Positions 16,664 to 25,034 of a stretch of 64,000 nt of DNA are shown one piece after another. The position numbers and the translations under genes were made by a program. The first letter of the stretch is position 1, and each line of letters opens with the position of its first letter. The DNA is from Marinoscillum sp040222955. GTDB taxonomy: Bacteria; Bacteroidota; Bacteroidia; Cytophagales; Cyclobacteriaceae. The notes beneath the pieces were generated by a model. The model saw only the letters and a list, made by a program, of their open reading frames with translations. It was not told where the DNA came from and made no database searches. The DNA is taken from contig NZ_JAVKCA010000010.1 of the NCBI RefSeq assembly GCF_040222955.1, positions 124,001 through 188,000 on the forward strand. The letters run 5' to 3'.

Positions 16664-18172
16664 TTATGCGTTAGCTTCTGCTAATAATTTTTCTCCTTTG
16701 GCCACAGCATCTTCTATGGTACCTACCAGGTTGAATGCTGCCTCAGGCAGATGATCGTAAGTACCATCCATGATGGCATTGAAACCATTGATGGTGTCTT
16801 TGATGTCTACCAGTACTCCTTTGAGACCTGTAAACTGCTCTGCTACGTGGAAAGGCTGAGAAAGGAATCTCTGTACCCTTCTGGCTCTGTGTACCACTTC
16901 TTTGTCCTCATCAGAAAGCTCATCCATACCCAGGATGGCAATGATGTCCTGAAGTTCTTTGTATCGCTGCAGAAGCTCTTTCACTCGCTGTGCACAGTCG
17001 TAGTGCTCAGCACCGAGAATCTCTGTGCTCAGGATTCGTGAAGTACTATCCAAAGGATCCACGGCAGGGTAGATACCCAGCTCAGCAATCTTACGGGAAA
17101 GTACAGTAGTCGCATCCAGGTGAGAGAAAGTAGTCGCCGGAGCAGGGTCAGTCAAGTCATCGGCAGGTACGTATACGGCCTGTACCGAAGTAATAGAGCC
17201 ATTCTTGGTAGAAGTGATTCGCTCCTGCATGGCACCCATCTCAGTAGCCAGGGTAGGCTGGTAACCCACCGCCGATGGCATACGTCCCAAAAGGGCAGAT
17301 ACCTCAGAACCCGCCTGAGTGAATCGGAAGATGTTATCCACGAAGAAAAGGATATCACGTCCCTGACCAGTGCCATCTCCGTCACGGAAATATTCTGCGA
17401 TCGTCAGACCAGAAAGCGCTACACGAGCACGTGCCCCCGGAGGCTCATTCATCTGTCCGAAAACGAAAGTTGCTTTAGACTCTTTAAGATCTTCAGGAGT
17501 TACTTTAGACAAGTCCCATCCGCCTTCTTCCATAGACTTCTTGAAGTTTTCACCGTAGTTTACGATGCCCGCCTCAATCATCTCTCTCAAAAGGTCGTTA
17601 CCCTCACGAGTACGCTCACCCACTCCCGCAAATACTGAAAGACCAGAATACGCTTTGGCAATGTTGTTGATCAATTCCTGGATCAATACGGTTTTACCAA
17701 CACCGGCACCACCGAACAATCCAATCTTACCCCCTTTGGCGTAAGGCTCGATCAGGTCAATTACTTTAATTCCTGTGAAAAGTACCTCCGTAGAGGTAGA
17801 AAGGTCTTCATATTTAGGTGCCAATCGGTGAATCGGCAACCCTTTATCGCCCTTAGGCTGTGGAATACCATCAATCGCTGCACCTACCACGTTGAAAAGA
17901 CGACCTTTGATATCGTCTCCTATGGGCATCTGAATAGGGCTACCCAGGTCCTCTACTTCCATTCCCCTCATCATACCGTCTGTTGCGTCCATCGCGATGG
18001 TACGTACGGTATCTTCTCCCAGGTGCTGCTGTACTTCCAAAATTACGTCAGTACCGTCCAGTTTAGTGATTTTCAACGCATCCATGATGTTGGGGAGCTT
18101 TGAGCCTTCCGCATCAAAACTTACGTCCACAACTGGACCGATTACTTGGGTGATTTTGCCTTTATTAGCCAT
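16664..18172 (-). CDS. atpD: ATP synthase F1 subunit beta
   Basis: 502 aa, full length. It opens GKITQVIGPVVDVSF and contains the Walker A motif GGAGVGKT, the Walker B region RDILFFVDNIFRFTQAGSEVSALLGRMPS and the beta-subunit signature PAVDPLDSTSR. This is the catalytic subunit of F-type ATP synthase, acting on the cytoplasmic face of the inner membrane. It forms an operon with atpC. A minus-strand TAATTTCG about 40 bp upstream (18213-18220) is close to the -7 consensus TAnnTTTG. Confidence 0.98.
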   Translation of the reverse strand: MANKGKITQVIGPVVDVSFDAEGSKLPNIMDALKITKLDGTDVILEVQQHLGEDTVRTIAMDATDGMMRGMEVEDLGSPIQMPIGDDIKGRLFNVVGAAIDGIPQPKGDKGLPIHRLAPKYEDLSTSTEVLFTGIKVIDLIEPYAKGGKIGLFGGAGVGKTVLIQELINNIAKAYSGLSVFAGVGERTREGNDLLREMIEAGIVNYGENFKKSMEEGGWDLSKVTPEDLKESKATFVFGQMNEPPGARARVALSGLTIAEYFRDGDGTGQGRDILFFVDNIFRFTQAGSEVSALLGRMPSAVGYQPTLATEMGAMQERITSTKNGSITSVQAVYVPADDLTDPAPATTFSHLDATTVLSRKIAELGIYPAVDPLDSTSRILSTEILGAEHYDCAQRVKELLQRYKELQDIIAILGMDELSDEDKEVVHRARRVQRFLSQPFHVAEQFTGLKGVLVDIKDTINGFNAIMDGTYDHLPEAAFNLVGTIEDAVAKGEKLLAEANA

Positions 18173-18212
18173 TATTCAATTTGATTTAAATAAGCGTATC
18201 TCGAATCGAGTG

Positions 18213-18220
18213 CGAAATTA
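18213..18220 (-). promoter_or_regulatory. Candidate -7 element of atpDC
   Basis: Minus-strand TAATTTCG differs from the Bacteroidota -7 consensus TAnnTTTG at one position and lies about 40 bp before the atpD ATG. No firm -33 element was identified. Confidence 0.35.
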
Positions 18221-18263
18221 ATCTAAAATTGGTTAAGAGAAAAAGCAGGTAGTCGAAAACTGC

Positions 18264-19478
18264 TCACGATTTCAGTAATATTCTAAAGGTAGTCCCTTTA
18301 TTTAACTCAGAGTCCTTCACAAAGATCCTTCCACCATGATAATTCTCTACGATTCGCTTGGTTAATGCCAGACCCAAGCCCCAGCCTCTTTTCTTGGTAG
18401 TGTACCCGGGCTTGAACACCTGTGTGAGCCGGTTCTTGGCAATCCCCTTTCCGGTATCGGAAATATCAACGGCCACGCGTCCGTCGCTCACCTTCATGAT
18501 TTTGATCGTAATGGCACCTTTGCCCACCATGGCGTCCACGGCATTTTTCACAATATTCTCCACCACCCACGCAAAAAGCGGCCGGTTGATACTGCAGGTA
18601 ATCTCTTCATTGGGAAAGGCCTGTACCGTCATGCTTACCTTAGTAGAGATTCTTTTCTCCAGGTATTTCACCACCTCAGACACCAGGTCAAAAACCCGCT
18701 CCGGGCGCAGCTGTGGCACACTGCCGATATTGGAAAAACGCTCGGTGATCATTTCCAGGCGGTCCACATCCTTTTGCAGCTCCAGAAACACGTCTTTCTG
18801 ATCAGGGAAGGTCTCCTTGAAATACTCCACCCAGGCGATCAGTGAAGACAAAGGAGTACCCAACTGATGAGCGGTTTCTTTGGCCAGCCCCACCCACACC
18901 CGATTTTGCTCTGCGGTGCGGGAGTAGTTAAACACCGCGAAGATGATGAGTCCGAAGATCGCAATGATCGACAGCTGTACATACGGGTAGTACTTTAGCT
19001 GGGTGAGCAGGAAGGAGTTGCGGTAGTAGATGTTCTTATACCCATAGATCTGGTTGTTGTCATCGGTGAGGGTGACCATGATGGGCTCCCGTTCGGTCAT
19101 CATGTCCTTGATTTCATTGAGGAGAAATCGCTTCCGAACCCGATCATTTTCTATTTTGTCTGCTGCCGGGATGTTGCGGTAGTGCTCCGGCTTGCCAAAT
19201 TCATCGGTGAGGATCACCGGGATGGTGTTATTGGCCTGGATGATTTCCTCCATCACAAAGATGAGGTTGGGGGCATCATTTTCATTGGCCAAATACTCCA
19301 GTGTACTGGCATAGAGGTCGATCTGCTTTCGCTCCCGGTCGCGGATTTGCTTCACCAGTTCATTGGTGTAGACGATGGATCCGGCACTGATGATCAGCGC
19401 CACACCCAGCACCACCCACTTGAAGCTGGAGCGGTTGGAGTAAAGACTGATGGTAGGTTCTTCCCGGTATGCACTCAC
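18264..19478 (-). CDS. Membrane sensor histidine kinase
   Basis: 404 aa. It has an N-terminal helix (about residues 18-40), a periplasmic or extracytoplasmic stretch of about 120 residues, a second helix (about 170-190) and a HisKA-like dimerisation region with the H-box AKETAHQLGTPLSSLIAWVEY. A HATPase_c domain follows (N-box VVENIVKNAVDAM, G1 DISDTGKGI, G2 KKRGWGLGLALTKRIV). The AHQLGTPLSS variant is common in Bacteroidota kinases. No response regulator is adjacent, so it is an orphan. It lies upstream of atpD with a 91-bp gap. Confidence 0.9.
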   Translation of the reverse strand: MSAYREEPTISLYSNRSSFKWVVLGVALIISAGSIVYTNELVKQIRDRERKQIDLYASTLEYLANENDAPNLIFVMEEIIQANNTIPVILTDEFGKPEHYRNIPAADKIENDRVRKRFLLNEIKDMMTEREPIMVTLTDDNNQIYGYKNIYYRNSFLLTQLKYYPYVQLSIIAIFGLIIFAVFNYSRTAEQNRVWVGLAKETAHQLGTPLSSLIAWVEYFKETFPDQKDVFLELQKDVDRLEMITERFSNIGSVPQLRPERVFDLVSEVVKYLEKRISTKVSMTVQAFPNEEITCSINRPLFAWVVENIVKNAVDAMVGKGAITIKIMKVSDGRVAVDISDTGKGIAKNRLTQVFKPGYTTKKRGWGLGLALTKRIVENYHGGRIFVKDSELNKGTTFRILLKS

Positions 19479-19560
19479 TGAGGAAACGAGGTTTGTTCCA
19501 TTCGGTAATTTAGCAGAAAATCAAATTCAGTGAGAAAAGAAAGTGGTTTTTGAAAAGAAG

Positions 19561-19577
19561 TGTGTGAAATACACACA
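19561..19577. promoter_or_regulatory. Inverted repeat upstream of the exported-protein island
   Basis: TGTGTG-AAATA-CACACA is a perfect 6-bp inverted repeat about 100 bp before the first gene of the island and about 80 bp before the start of the divergent histidine kinase. It is operator-sized. No regulator can be named. Confidence 0.4.
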
Positions 19578-19674
19578 AAAGCGTTAGGTTAAAAAATAGG
19601 GCAAAGCTTTGGTTTTACCCCCTCCATTTTTAAGTTGCCACTTTTTTTCACCGACCTAACTAATTTTTCAAGCC

Positions 19675-21078
19675 ATGAAAAGATTAATAACGCTTTCCCT
19701 AATTACCTTTTTGGGTATAATGATCGCCTGTGATACCGAAGAACCAGTCAGCCCGGATCATCAATCAGGATTACAAGTGGAAACAATAAATCCGTATACT
19801 GACCCTCAACTAATGAACATTCTCAATGCATTTGGATCAGGTAAGGGCAGGATCGCATCCGCATTTGGAGAAATCAATATGGACAGCGTGATCAAACTTG
19901 CCAATTATGACTTGGGAATTACGAACTATACGTTTGGAATCACAGACGCTGAAGCCAGGGAGGTGTATTTTGACAATTTGATTGTAAAATCTAGTGAAAC
20001 TGAAAATCAGGCATTTGTTATTAGAATAAAGCCAGAAATAAATGTGGCAAACACGGGGAACATTCTCGATGAGAGATACACCGGAAAGATGGAAATACTT
20101 GACCTAACCGGAAACAGTATTGGACAAGTCTCATTTGAAAATGGTGAAAAAATCAACTCAGAGAACACCAGCGGACGAATTAAAGAATATATGAGTGACT
20201 GCTATATCAAGATAGTCTACATTGGTGGTAACCTTCACAGTATCGGACTGGCTGGGGAAAATTGTGACCTTGGTGGAGGCGGTGGCATCTACGATGACTG
20301 GGATGGAAGCGACTATACTGGTGGAAATGAAGGAGATTCTGGTGGAGGTGGCTCTGGTTACAGTGGTGGCGGTGGTGGTGGTAGCATCTCCGATGGCTCT
20401 TCTGGAACGACAGATTCCGGAACCACAGGCGTTGATCAGATAGCCATTAAACCTATCTCAGTAGATGATTATATAGCCAAGCAGGCATCTCTTTGGCAAA
20501 TGATGAGCATTACCCTTTCGAATGCGTTCAAGAATGATCCGTGCGCTATGTCAGTATTTGACGCACTTAATGAAAATCAGTCTGCATGGAGAATGTTGGC
20601 TGGTTTTTTGGGTGAAAGACCTACCGGGTCTTTGTCGTTCAGGTTAAATTCAAGTTTTCCGAATCCAGCTCGAACGATAAAAAATTCCAATGAGGTTTAT
20701 ATTGAAATGAATCCTCTATACTTCAATGCAGAATCATCCCTATCGATAATGCAAGCTATGCTTCATGAGTATTTGCATGCTGAGCTATTTAGTCGGCAAA
20801 TTAGTAATGATCCAAACATAGATTTAATGTTGGAACAGTTTGCTGATTCTAAGGATTCTCCATACCACAACATAATGATTGATTATGTTGAATTAATGGG
20901 AATAATTCTCTACAGCCTTGACGGAGGAACTTTTGATCTGGAATACTACGAAGCTTTGGCTTATAGAGGACTTGAACAAACTGATTATTATAACACTGAA
21001 ATCAGGGGAAGTGCTGAGGAGACAATCATCAAGTCTTTTCAGCAACAATTACTTAGCGGTCGAGATAGTTGTAAATAG
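19675..21078 (+). CDS. Lipoprotein with Gly-rich linker and HExxH domain
   Basis: 467 aa, not assignable to a family I can name. A lipoprotein signal ends in the lipobox-like IMIAC (Cys19). An N-terminal domain (about 20-195) with a few Cys residues is followed by a Gly/Ser-rich linker (about 198-245, runs of GGGG). A C-terminal domain carries MLHEYLHAEL (about residues 362-371), an HExxH zinc-metallopeptidase-like motif with Glu365 in the catalytic position. The layout resembles secreted toxin-like metalloprotease proteins of Bacteroidota, but the third zinc ligand is unclear. It heads an array of small exported proteins, with the next gene 7 bp downstream. The region is visibly A/T-rich. 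Confidence 0.7.
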   Translation: MKRLITLSLITFLGIMIACDTEEPVSPDHQSGLQVETINPYTDPQLMNILNAFGSGKGRIASAFGEINMDSVIKLANYDLGITNYTFGITDAEAREVYFDNLIVKSSETENQAFVIRIKPEINVANTGNILDERYTGKMEILDLTGNSIGQVSFENGEKINSENTSGRIKEYMSDCYIKIVYIGGNLHSIGLAGENCDLGGGGGIYDDWDGSDYTGGNEGDSGGGGSGYSGGGGGGSISDGSSGTTDSGTTGVDQIAIKPISVDDYIAKQASLWQMMSITLSNAFKNDPCAMSVFDALNENQSAWRMLAGFLGERPTGSLSFRLNSSFPNPARTIKNSNEVYIEMNPLYFNAESSLSIMQAMLHEYLHAELFSRQISNDPNIDLMLEQFADSKDSPYHNIMIDYVELMGIILYSLDGGTFDLEYYEALAYRGLEQTDYYNTEIRGSAEETIIKSFQQQLLSGRDSCK

Positions 21079-21085
21079 TTTCTGT

Positions 21086-21553
21086 ATGAAAAAATTTCAA
21101 GCTTTATTTCTTTTTTCCCTAATCGTACATTCAATTCAGGCTCAGATAAAACCTGACTCTGTTTTCATTCATTTTAACCCTGAAAGCCGCCTTAATCAAG
21201 TACAGAACCCTGATTCGTATACTATTGATGGTCAAGAGGTCCAAGTCTACTATTTCATTATTAAAATGGGGATGGGAATAGACCTGTGTTTCGGGAACAG
21301 CATATCCGAAGGCAATTCATATCGAAAATTGATTCCATTGGAGGAGTTGACATCCTTAGATATTAAGAATTATAAATGGATCCATAACAATTACTATTTA
21401 TACGATAACCCAGGTAGTGACTCAGAATACATGAAACTATATGAAAACTTGTTAAATGTAGATTCTACAGAGTTCTTTCTGGTTATTCCGGACAGTGTCA
21501 GCAGAACAGCAGAAATCCTACATGTTTTTAATTGCAACTACATAGAGTATTGA
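21086..21553 (+). CDS. Small exported protein of unknown function
   Basis: 155 aa from the ATG at 21086. The open frame continues upstream, but only as overlap with the previous gene. A clear signal peptide (MKKFQALFLFSLIVHSIQA, cleavage before Gln) is followed by a domain with no motif I recognise. Two Cys are present (CFGN and FNCNY). It starts 7 bp after the HExxH lipoprotein stop, so the two are almost certainly co-transcribed. An inhibitor or immunity protein for the HExxH protein is one possibility, from position only. Confidence 0.7.
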   Translation: MKKFQALFLFSLIVHSIQAQIKPDSVFIHFNPESRLNQVQNPDSYTIDGQEVQVYYFIIKMGMGIDLCFGNSISEGNSYRKLIPLEELTSLDIKNYKWIHNNYYLYDNPGSDSEYMKLYENLLNVDSTEFFLVIPDSVSRTAEILHVFNCNYIEY

Positions 21554-21596
21554 CAAATAAATGATTTCATCCCTATTGCTTTAACCGACGTGCCTA

Positions 21597-22022
21597 ATGC
21601 CAGTAAAACTTTTAATTCTATTGGCCATTTATAGCGCCAGCGCTTGTCAGAGCAATGATTTGTACATCATCGTTGACACCAGCAACCAAATTAAGCAGTC
21701 CTACCCCAAAGTATATCAGGGAAACTATAAGGATCAATACACAACGTGGGCCTGCTTTTTATCAGATGAAGTGGAATTATTTAGCCCATATTGCTTCACT
21801 TCACATGATGAGAAAGCTGAAAAAATTGGAAATCTGTCTGGCCTGAAGGGTGAAGCTTGGAATCAAAATGAGTTTGATCAATTTTTGGCCCGTTCATTTT
21901 TATCTGGTGGCAAAGATACTCAGTTGGTCAATCCGGCTAATGAAACCTTAGCTTCTTGCACAGGCCTACTGGATGGCTACAACAAAGTGTTCATGTTAAT
22001 AAAAAAAAGAGAACCATTATGA
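21597..22022 (+). CDS. Small lipoprotein with frameshifted C-terminus
   Basis: 141 aa as read. The lipoprotein signal MPVKLLILLAIYSASAC is nearly identical to that of the paralogue at 24065-24526. The shared core includes SPYCFTSHDEKAEKIGNLSGL. After VFMLIK the frame enters an A8 tract (22001-22008) and stops soon after. Removing one A restores a frame ending at 22062 in GCTCFEE, matching the paralogue's end (VVSCTSVQE). It is therefore a recent frameshift, a phase-variable tract or a sequence error. The function of the pair is unknown. Confidence 0.72.
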   Translation: MPVKLLILLAIYSASACQSNDLYIIVDTSNQIKQSYPKVYQGNYKDQYTTWACFLSDEVELFSPYCFTSHDEKAEKIGNLSGLKGEAWNQNEFDQFLARSFLSGGKDTQLVNPANETLASCTGLLDGYNKVFMLIKKREPL

Positions 22023-22104
22023 ACAATATGAAGTAGCCGGTTGCACTTGTTTTGAGGAATAATGAGTTCTTTGCGGGTGCATCAGATTGAGACTACTAAC
22101 AATT

Positions 22105-22665
22105 ATGAATAGGACGTCATTGTGTTTAAGAAATACATCTATTCTATTAATGACTTTATTATGCTCTTGTAATCCAAACTCCAATAGATTGGATAAGTCA
22201 GCACTCAATGGCTCATGGTCATTTTGTGCCGAAAACGGATATGCAGAATGGCACGCATCCAATGCGGAGGCCTATGTTTCATTTCCAAACCGCGGCATAC
22301 TGACTCATTTTTATTTTGAAGTGTATGGTGACACACTCTATACCACGCTGGAAAATCCCAAAAACAGGGAAAACCAGGTTTTCCATCTCACCAGGGTATC
22401 GGCAGACCACATCCAACTCAAGTATCAAAGCGAGCCCGATCGGGCGGATCGCTTGACATTTGATTTAAAAAGAATTGAAGCAGCAATTAATCCAATTGAT
22501 CAAAAGTGGAACAACTCCCTGGGGAAATTCTATCAGATAATATCCAGGAAAAGACAGAGAGAAAGCGATTGCCCAGACACACCCATTGATTCAACGAATT
22601 TATTAGATATCCAGTGGGAAGAATTCTCCCTACTTCTGGATTCATTGGAAAGCGGTCAAAAATGA
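22105..22665 (+). CDS. Small lipoprotein, lipocalin-like size, unknown function
   Basis: 186 aa from the ATG at 22105; a TTG six codons earlier (22087) is possible. The lipobox LLCSC follows a hydrophobic stretch. The body (ALNGSWSFCAENGYAEWHAS ... ILTHFYFEVYGDTLYTTLENP ... VFHLTRVSADHIQLKY) reads like a small beta-barrel of the kind seen in lipocalin-like lipoproteins, but this is only a pattern impression. The stop overlaps the ATG of the next gene (ATGA), so translation is coupled. No paralogue was seen in the window. Confidence 0.65.
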   Translation: MNRTSLCLRNTSILLMTLLCSCNPNSNRLDKSALNGSWSFCAENGYAEWHASNAEAYVSFPNRGILTHFYFEVYGDTLYTTLENPKNRENQVFHLTRVSADHIQLKYQSEPDRADRLTFDLKRIEAAINPIDQKWNNSLGKFYQIISRKRQRESDCPDTPIDSTNLLDIQWEEFSLLLDSLESGQK

Positions 22666-23069
22666 TGGGTTTTGCGGTCATCACAAAGGGAAATGTAACT
22701 AGACCTCTTTTTGTATTCTTAGTTACAATATACTTCGCACCTGCTATGAGCCAAGATCTCAATCAGGGATTCTTTAAATATGGCAACTGCCAATCCGCAA
22801 GGGATTCTGCCTACATGGACATCCAAAACCGCTCAATGAAGTTCTATGTGCAAGATGAAGGAACTATGAATAAGTTAGAAAAACAGGTCATGGACTCACT
22901 TGCTCAAATCTACGGCATAGAGTTAATTACCATGCAGGGGTGGTCTACAGACTGCTACAATACAGCAATTAGAAATCACCTGACTAAGGTTGATGCTCTT
23001 CAGCAAGATTTCTGGGTGCACTTTTGCTTTCAGCTAGATTCACTCAAAAAGGCCAAAGGGATTGATTAG
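22662..23069 (+). CDS. Small exported two-Cys family protein, paralogue A
   Basis: 135 aa from the ATG at 22662, which overlaps the previous stop. The signal peptide ends in APAMSQ. The mature part follows a pattern shared with two other genes in this island: YGNCQSARDSAYMD, MDSLAQIYGIELIT, TDCYNTAIRNHL and FQLDSLKKAKG. Two conserved Cys (NC and DCYN) suggest a disulfide outside the cytoplasm. Its last 33 bp are repeated twice further along as gene-less scars (24544-24575 and 25001-25032), so it or a close relative was the source of deleted copies. Function unknown. Confidence 0.68.
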   Translation: MMGFAVITKGNVTRPLFVFLVTIYFAPAMSQDLNQGFFKYGNCQSARDSAYMDIQNRSMKFYVQDEGTMNKLEKQVMDSLAQIYGIELITMQGWSTDCYNTAIRNHLTKVDALQQDFWVHFCFQLDSLKKAKGID

Positions 23070-23071
23070 GT

Positions 23072-23446
23072 ATGAAAAATTACATACTCGTATTCATTCT
23101 TATTCTATCAATGTGCCTAGTGTCAGAATCTGTAAACGGGCAACGCAAAGGGTATGCTTATGGGAACTGTAGTGATGCCTTAGATTCTGCAATGATACAC
23201 TTCGCTAATGGTCAACCTCGGTATCATATCCATTCCGGAGGAAGCTGGAGTCCAGGAAAAAAGTCATTGCTGGATTCCCTGGCTTCAAGCATATATGGGG
23301 TCAACATCATTACCTTATATGACCCCACCACAGACTGCTACAATCATAAAATAAGGTCTCTGTGGATTTCTGAAAATGGTGTCGATTTCTGGCCCGAATT
23401 ATATTCAACCTTCCAGAACGAATGCATTAAGAGAGAGCTCGATTAA
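23072..23446 (+). CDS. Small exported two-Cys family protein, paralogue B
   Basis: 124 aa. A signal peptide ending ESVNGQ is followed by the family pattern YGNCSDALDSAMIHFANG, LLDSLASSIYGVNIIT and TDCYNHKIRSLW. The two Cys match those of paralogue A. The start lies 2 bp after paralogue A's stop, a tandem duplication in one transcript. A Gly/Ser-rich insert (HSGGSWSPGKK) distinguishes it. Function unknown. Confidence 0.68.
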   Translation: MKNYILVFILILSMCLVSESVNGQRKGYAYGNCSDALDSAMIHFANGQPRYHIHSGGSWSPGKKSLLDSLASSIYGVNIITLYDPTTDCYNHKIRSLWISENGVDFWPELYSTFQNECIKRELD

Positions 23447-23500
23447 CCGATGACCTTGAACAGAATTTATGGCTTACTTTGTATGCTTTAACTAACGAGG

Positions 23501-24001
23501 ATGCAACTAATATTTTTGTTACTAATAGCCTTGTGGCAAGACTGTATTCATGAAGAAATCATTAACACCCGCCTTCAGAATTTGAGTGAACAGCAACTGG
23601 TATATCTTCATACTATTCCAACCGATTCCATTGATCCGCACTATCAAGAAATTCTCTTAAAAGACTCCCTCGTGAGCAGGTGGGTTAGCTTGCCGGGCTT
23701 TTCCAGCGATTGGATTCATCGTTTTTCACAAGACCAAATATTCTCCAATGAGCGCACAAAAACAATGGCTCTGGATGGGTTTATTCCTGAAGAGCAGATT
23801 GTAAAATCGCGATGTTCATCATACTCCAACCAAATGATCCTGGAACTGGGCACTCCAATTATTTCACTTTCCCGGGAATTTGCCGTGCTATATGAACAGT
23901 CATATTCATGCGATGGGCGCAGTGGCAGTTCTCAAATCAACGTGTACTACAAAACGAATCAATGGGAGTTGGTGGCCATCGTCCCTCTTTCGGTGCATTA
24001 G
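23501..24001 (+). CDS. Small probably exported protein of unknown function
   Basis: 166 aa. The N-terminus is short and hydrophobic (MQLIFLLLIALWQDC) and could serve as a signal, though neither a standard lipobox nor a clear cleavage site is present. The C-terminal half has conserved-looking Ser/Tyr-rich strands (SRCSSYSNQMILELGTP ... QSYSCDGRSGSSQINVYY) and ends in a strand-rich NQWELVAIVPL. No homologous gene is seen in the window. It belongs to the A/T-rich island and lies 54 bp after the previous gene. Confidence 0.6.
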   Translation: MQLIFLLLIALWQDCIHEEIINTRLQNLSEQQLVYLHTIPTDSIDPHYQEILLKDSLVSRWVSLPGFSSDWIHRFSQDQIFSNERTKTMALDGFIPEEQIVKSRCSSYSNQMILELGTPIISLSREFAVLYEQSYSCDGRSGSSQINVYYKTNQWELVAIVPLSVH

Positions 24002-24064
24002 CAATCCAACTTGCCCAAAACAAGTGCTTACCACAAGAATGAATACTCTGTAACCAACGCACAT

Positions 24065-24526
24065 ATGCCAGTAAAACTTTTAATTCTATTAGCCATGTAT
24101 AGCGCCAGCGCTTGTCAGAGCAATGATCTGTACCTCATCGCTGATGAAAATACTCTTGAAGATTCGTCTTACCCTAAACAAACGAGTGTTGAGTATGAGG
24201 AGCGAAACATTACCTATATATGTTTCACTTCAAGAAAGGTGAACTTATTCGGCCCATATTGCTTCACCTCGCATGATGAAAGAGCTGAAAAAATTGGAGA
24301 TTTGTCTGGACTGGAGGGGGAAATTTGGGATCAGCATAACCTCGATGAGTTCTTGTTTGAGTATCTACTGGATAATGGCCAGGAAAATAAGCTGGTCGAC
24401 CCCACTGTGAATTCTTCAACATGTGCAGGTTTACTGAATCAATACCAAAATGTCTTCCTATTGGTAAAAGCCGAAGAGTATTATTATAAATATCAAGTGG
24501 TCAGTTGCACATCTGTTCAGGAATAA
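24065..24526 (+). CDS. Small lipoprotein, intact paralogue of the gene at 21597
   Basis: 153 aa from the ATG at 24065. The lipoprotein signal MPVKLLILLAMYSASAC and the following QSNDLY are almost identical at DNA level to the first copy (4 differences in the first 75 bp), whereas the rest has diverged much more. That contrast suggests recent gene conversion or selection on the export signal. Shared core: GPYCFTSHDERAEKIGDLSGLEG. Its C-terminal YYYKYQVVSCTSVQE shows what the frameshifted copy has lost. Function unknown. Confidence 0.72.
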   Translation: MPVKLLILLAMYSASACQSNDLYLIADENTLEDSSYPKQTSVEYEERNITYICFTSRKVNLFGPYCFTSHDERAEKIGDLSGLEGEIWDQHNLDEFLFEYLLDNGQENKLVDPTVNSSTCAGLLNQYQNVFLLVKAEEYYYKYQVVSCTSVQE

Positions 24527-24614
24527 TGATCTTAAAACATTACGATTCACTCAAAAAGGCCAGGGGATTGATTAGTAAAAACCCAATCCAACGAGGAATT
24601 CAAATGCAAGTGCA

Positions 24615-24974
24615 ATGAACAGAGTCATTTTAATATTATTTGTTCTGGTATCTTTTGAATCAATATGTCAAACACCCGCGCACATTAAGTACCCTACATG
24701 CGCTATAGCACGGGAATTGGCGAAAGAAGAATTAAAAGGAGATACAATAAATTATTTCCATTTTGGTGATTTTCGCAATAACAGTCAGTTTCACATTAAG
24801 ATTGACTCACTGGCCCGGAGCATGGGCATAAGGTTAGCACACGCAAGCCATCAAAGTTCGTTGGATTGTTACAATGAAGTCGTAAAAACCCACTTCAGTG
24901 ACAAAAAAGGCATTGATAACATCTGGGTTTATCTTAATACAAAGACAGATTCGCTGCTCAATTTGGATCGGTGA
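24615..24974 (+). CDS. Small exported two-Cys family protein, paralogue C
   Basis: 119 aa. A signal peptide ends FESICQ. The mature part keeps the family pattern: YPTCAIARELAKEELKG, IDSLARSMGIRLAHAS, LDCYNEVVKTHF and a final TDSLLNLDR. It is more diverged than A and B but retains both Cys. It lies between two of the 33-bp repeat scars, consistent with past recombination. It is the last gene of the island. Confidence 0.66.
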   Translation: MNRVILILFVLVSFESICQTPAHIKYPTCAIARELAKEELKGDTINYFHFGDFRNNSQFHIKIDSLARSMGIRLAHASHQSSLDCYNEVVKTHFSDKKGIDNIWVYLNTKTDSLLNLDR

Positions 24975-25034
24975 GGGCGTGGATTAGCAAAACACAAGAC
25001 GATTCACTCAAAAAGGCCAAAGGATTGATTAGCT

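Larger units (their letters stand above)
23037..25032 (+). repeat. Three copies of a 32-33 bp repeat (gene 3'-end scars)
   Basis: The sequence from GATTCACTCAAAAAGGCC to GATTGATTAG occurs at 23037-23069, where it is the coding 3' end of a two-Cys family gene, and again at 24544-24575 and 25001-25032, where no gene surrounds it. The two later copies are each one base shorter. They mark places where family members were deleted or recombined. The span given covers all three. Confidence 0.85.

Noticed and set aside
23456..23481. TTG and TTACTTTG as an internal promoter in the exported-protein island
   Set aside because: Spacing is about 15 nt, too short, and the -7 element has a mismatch.
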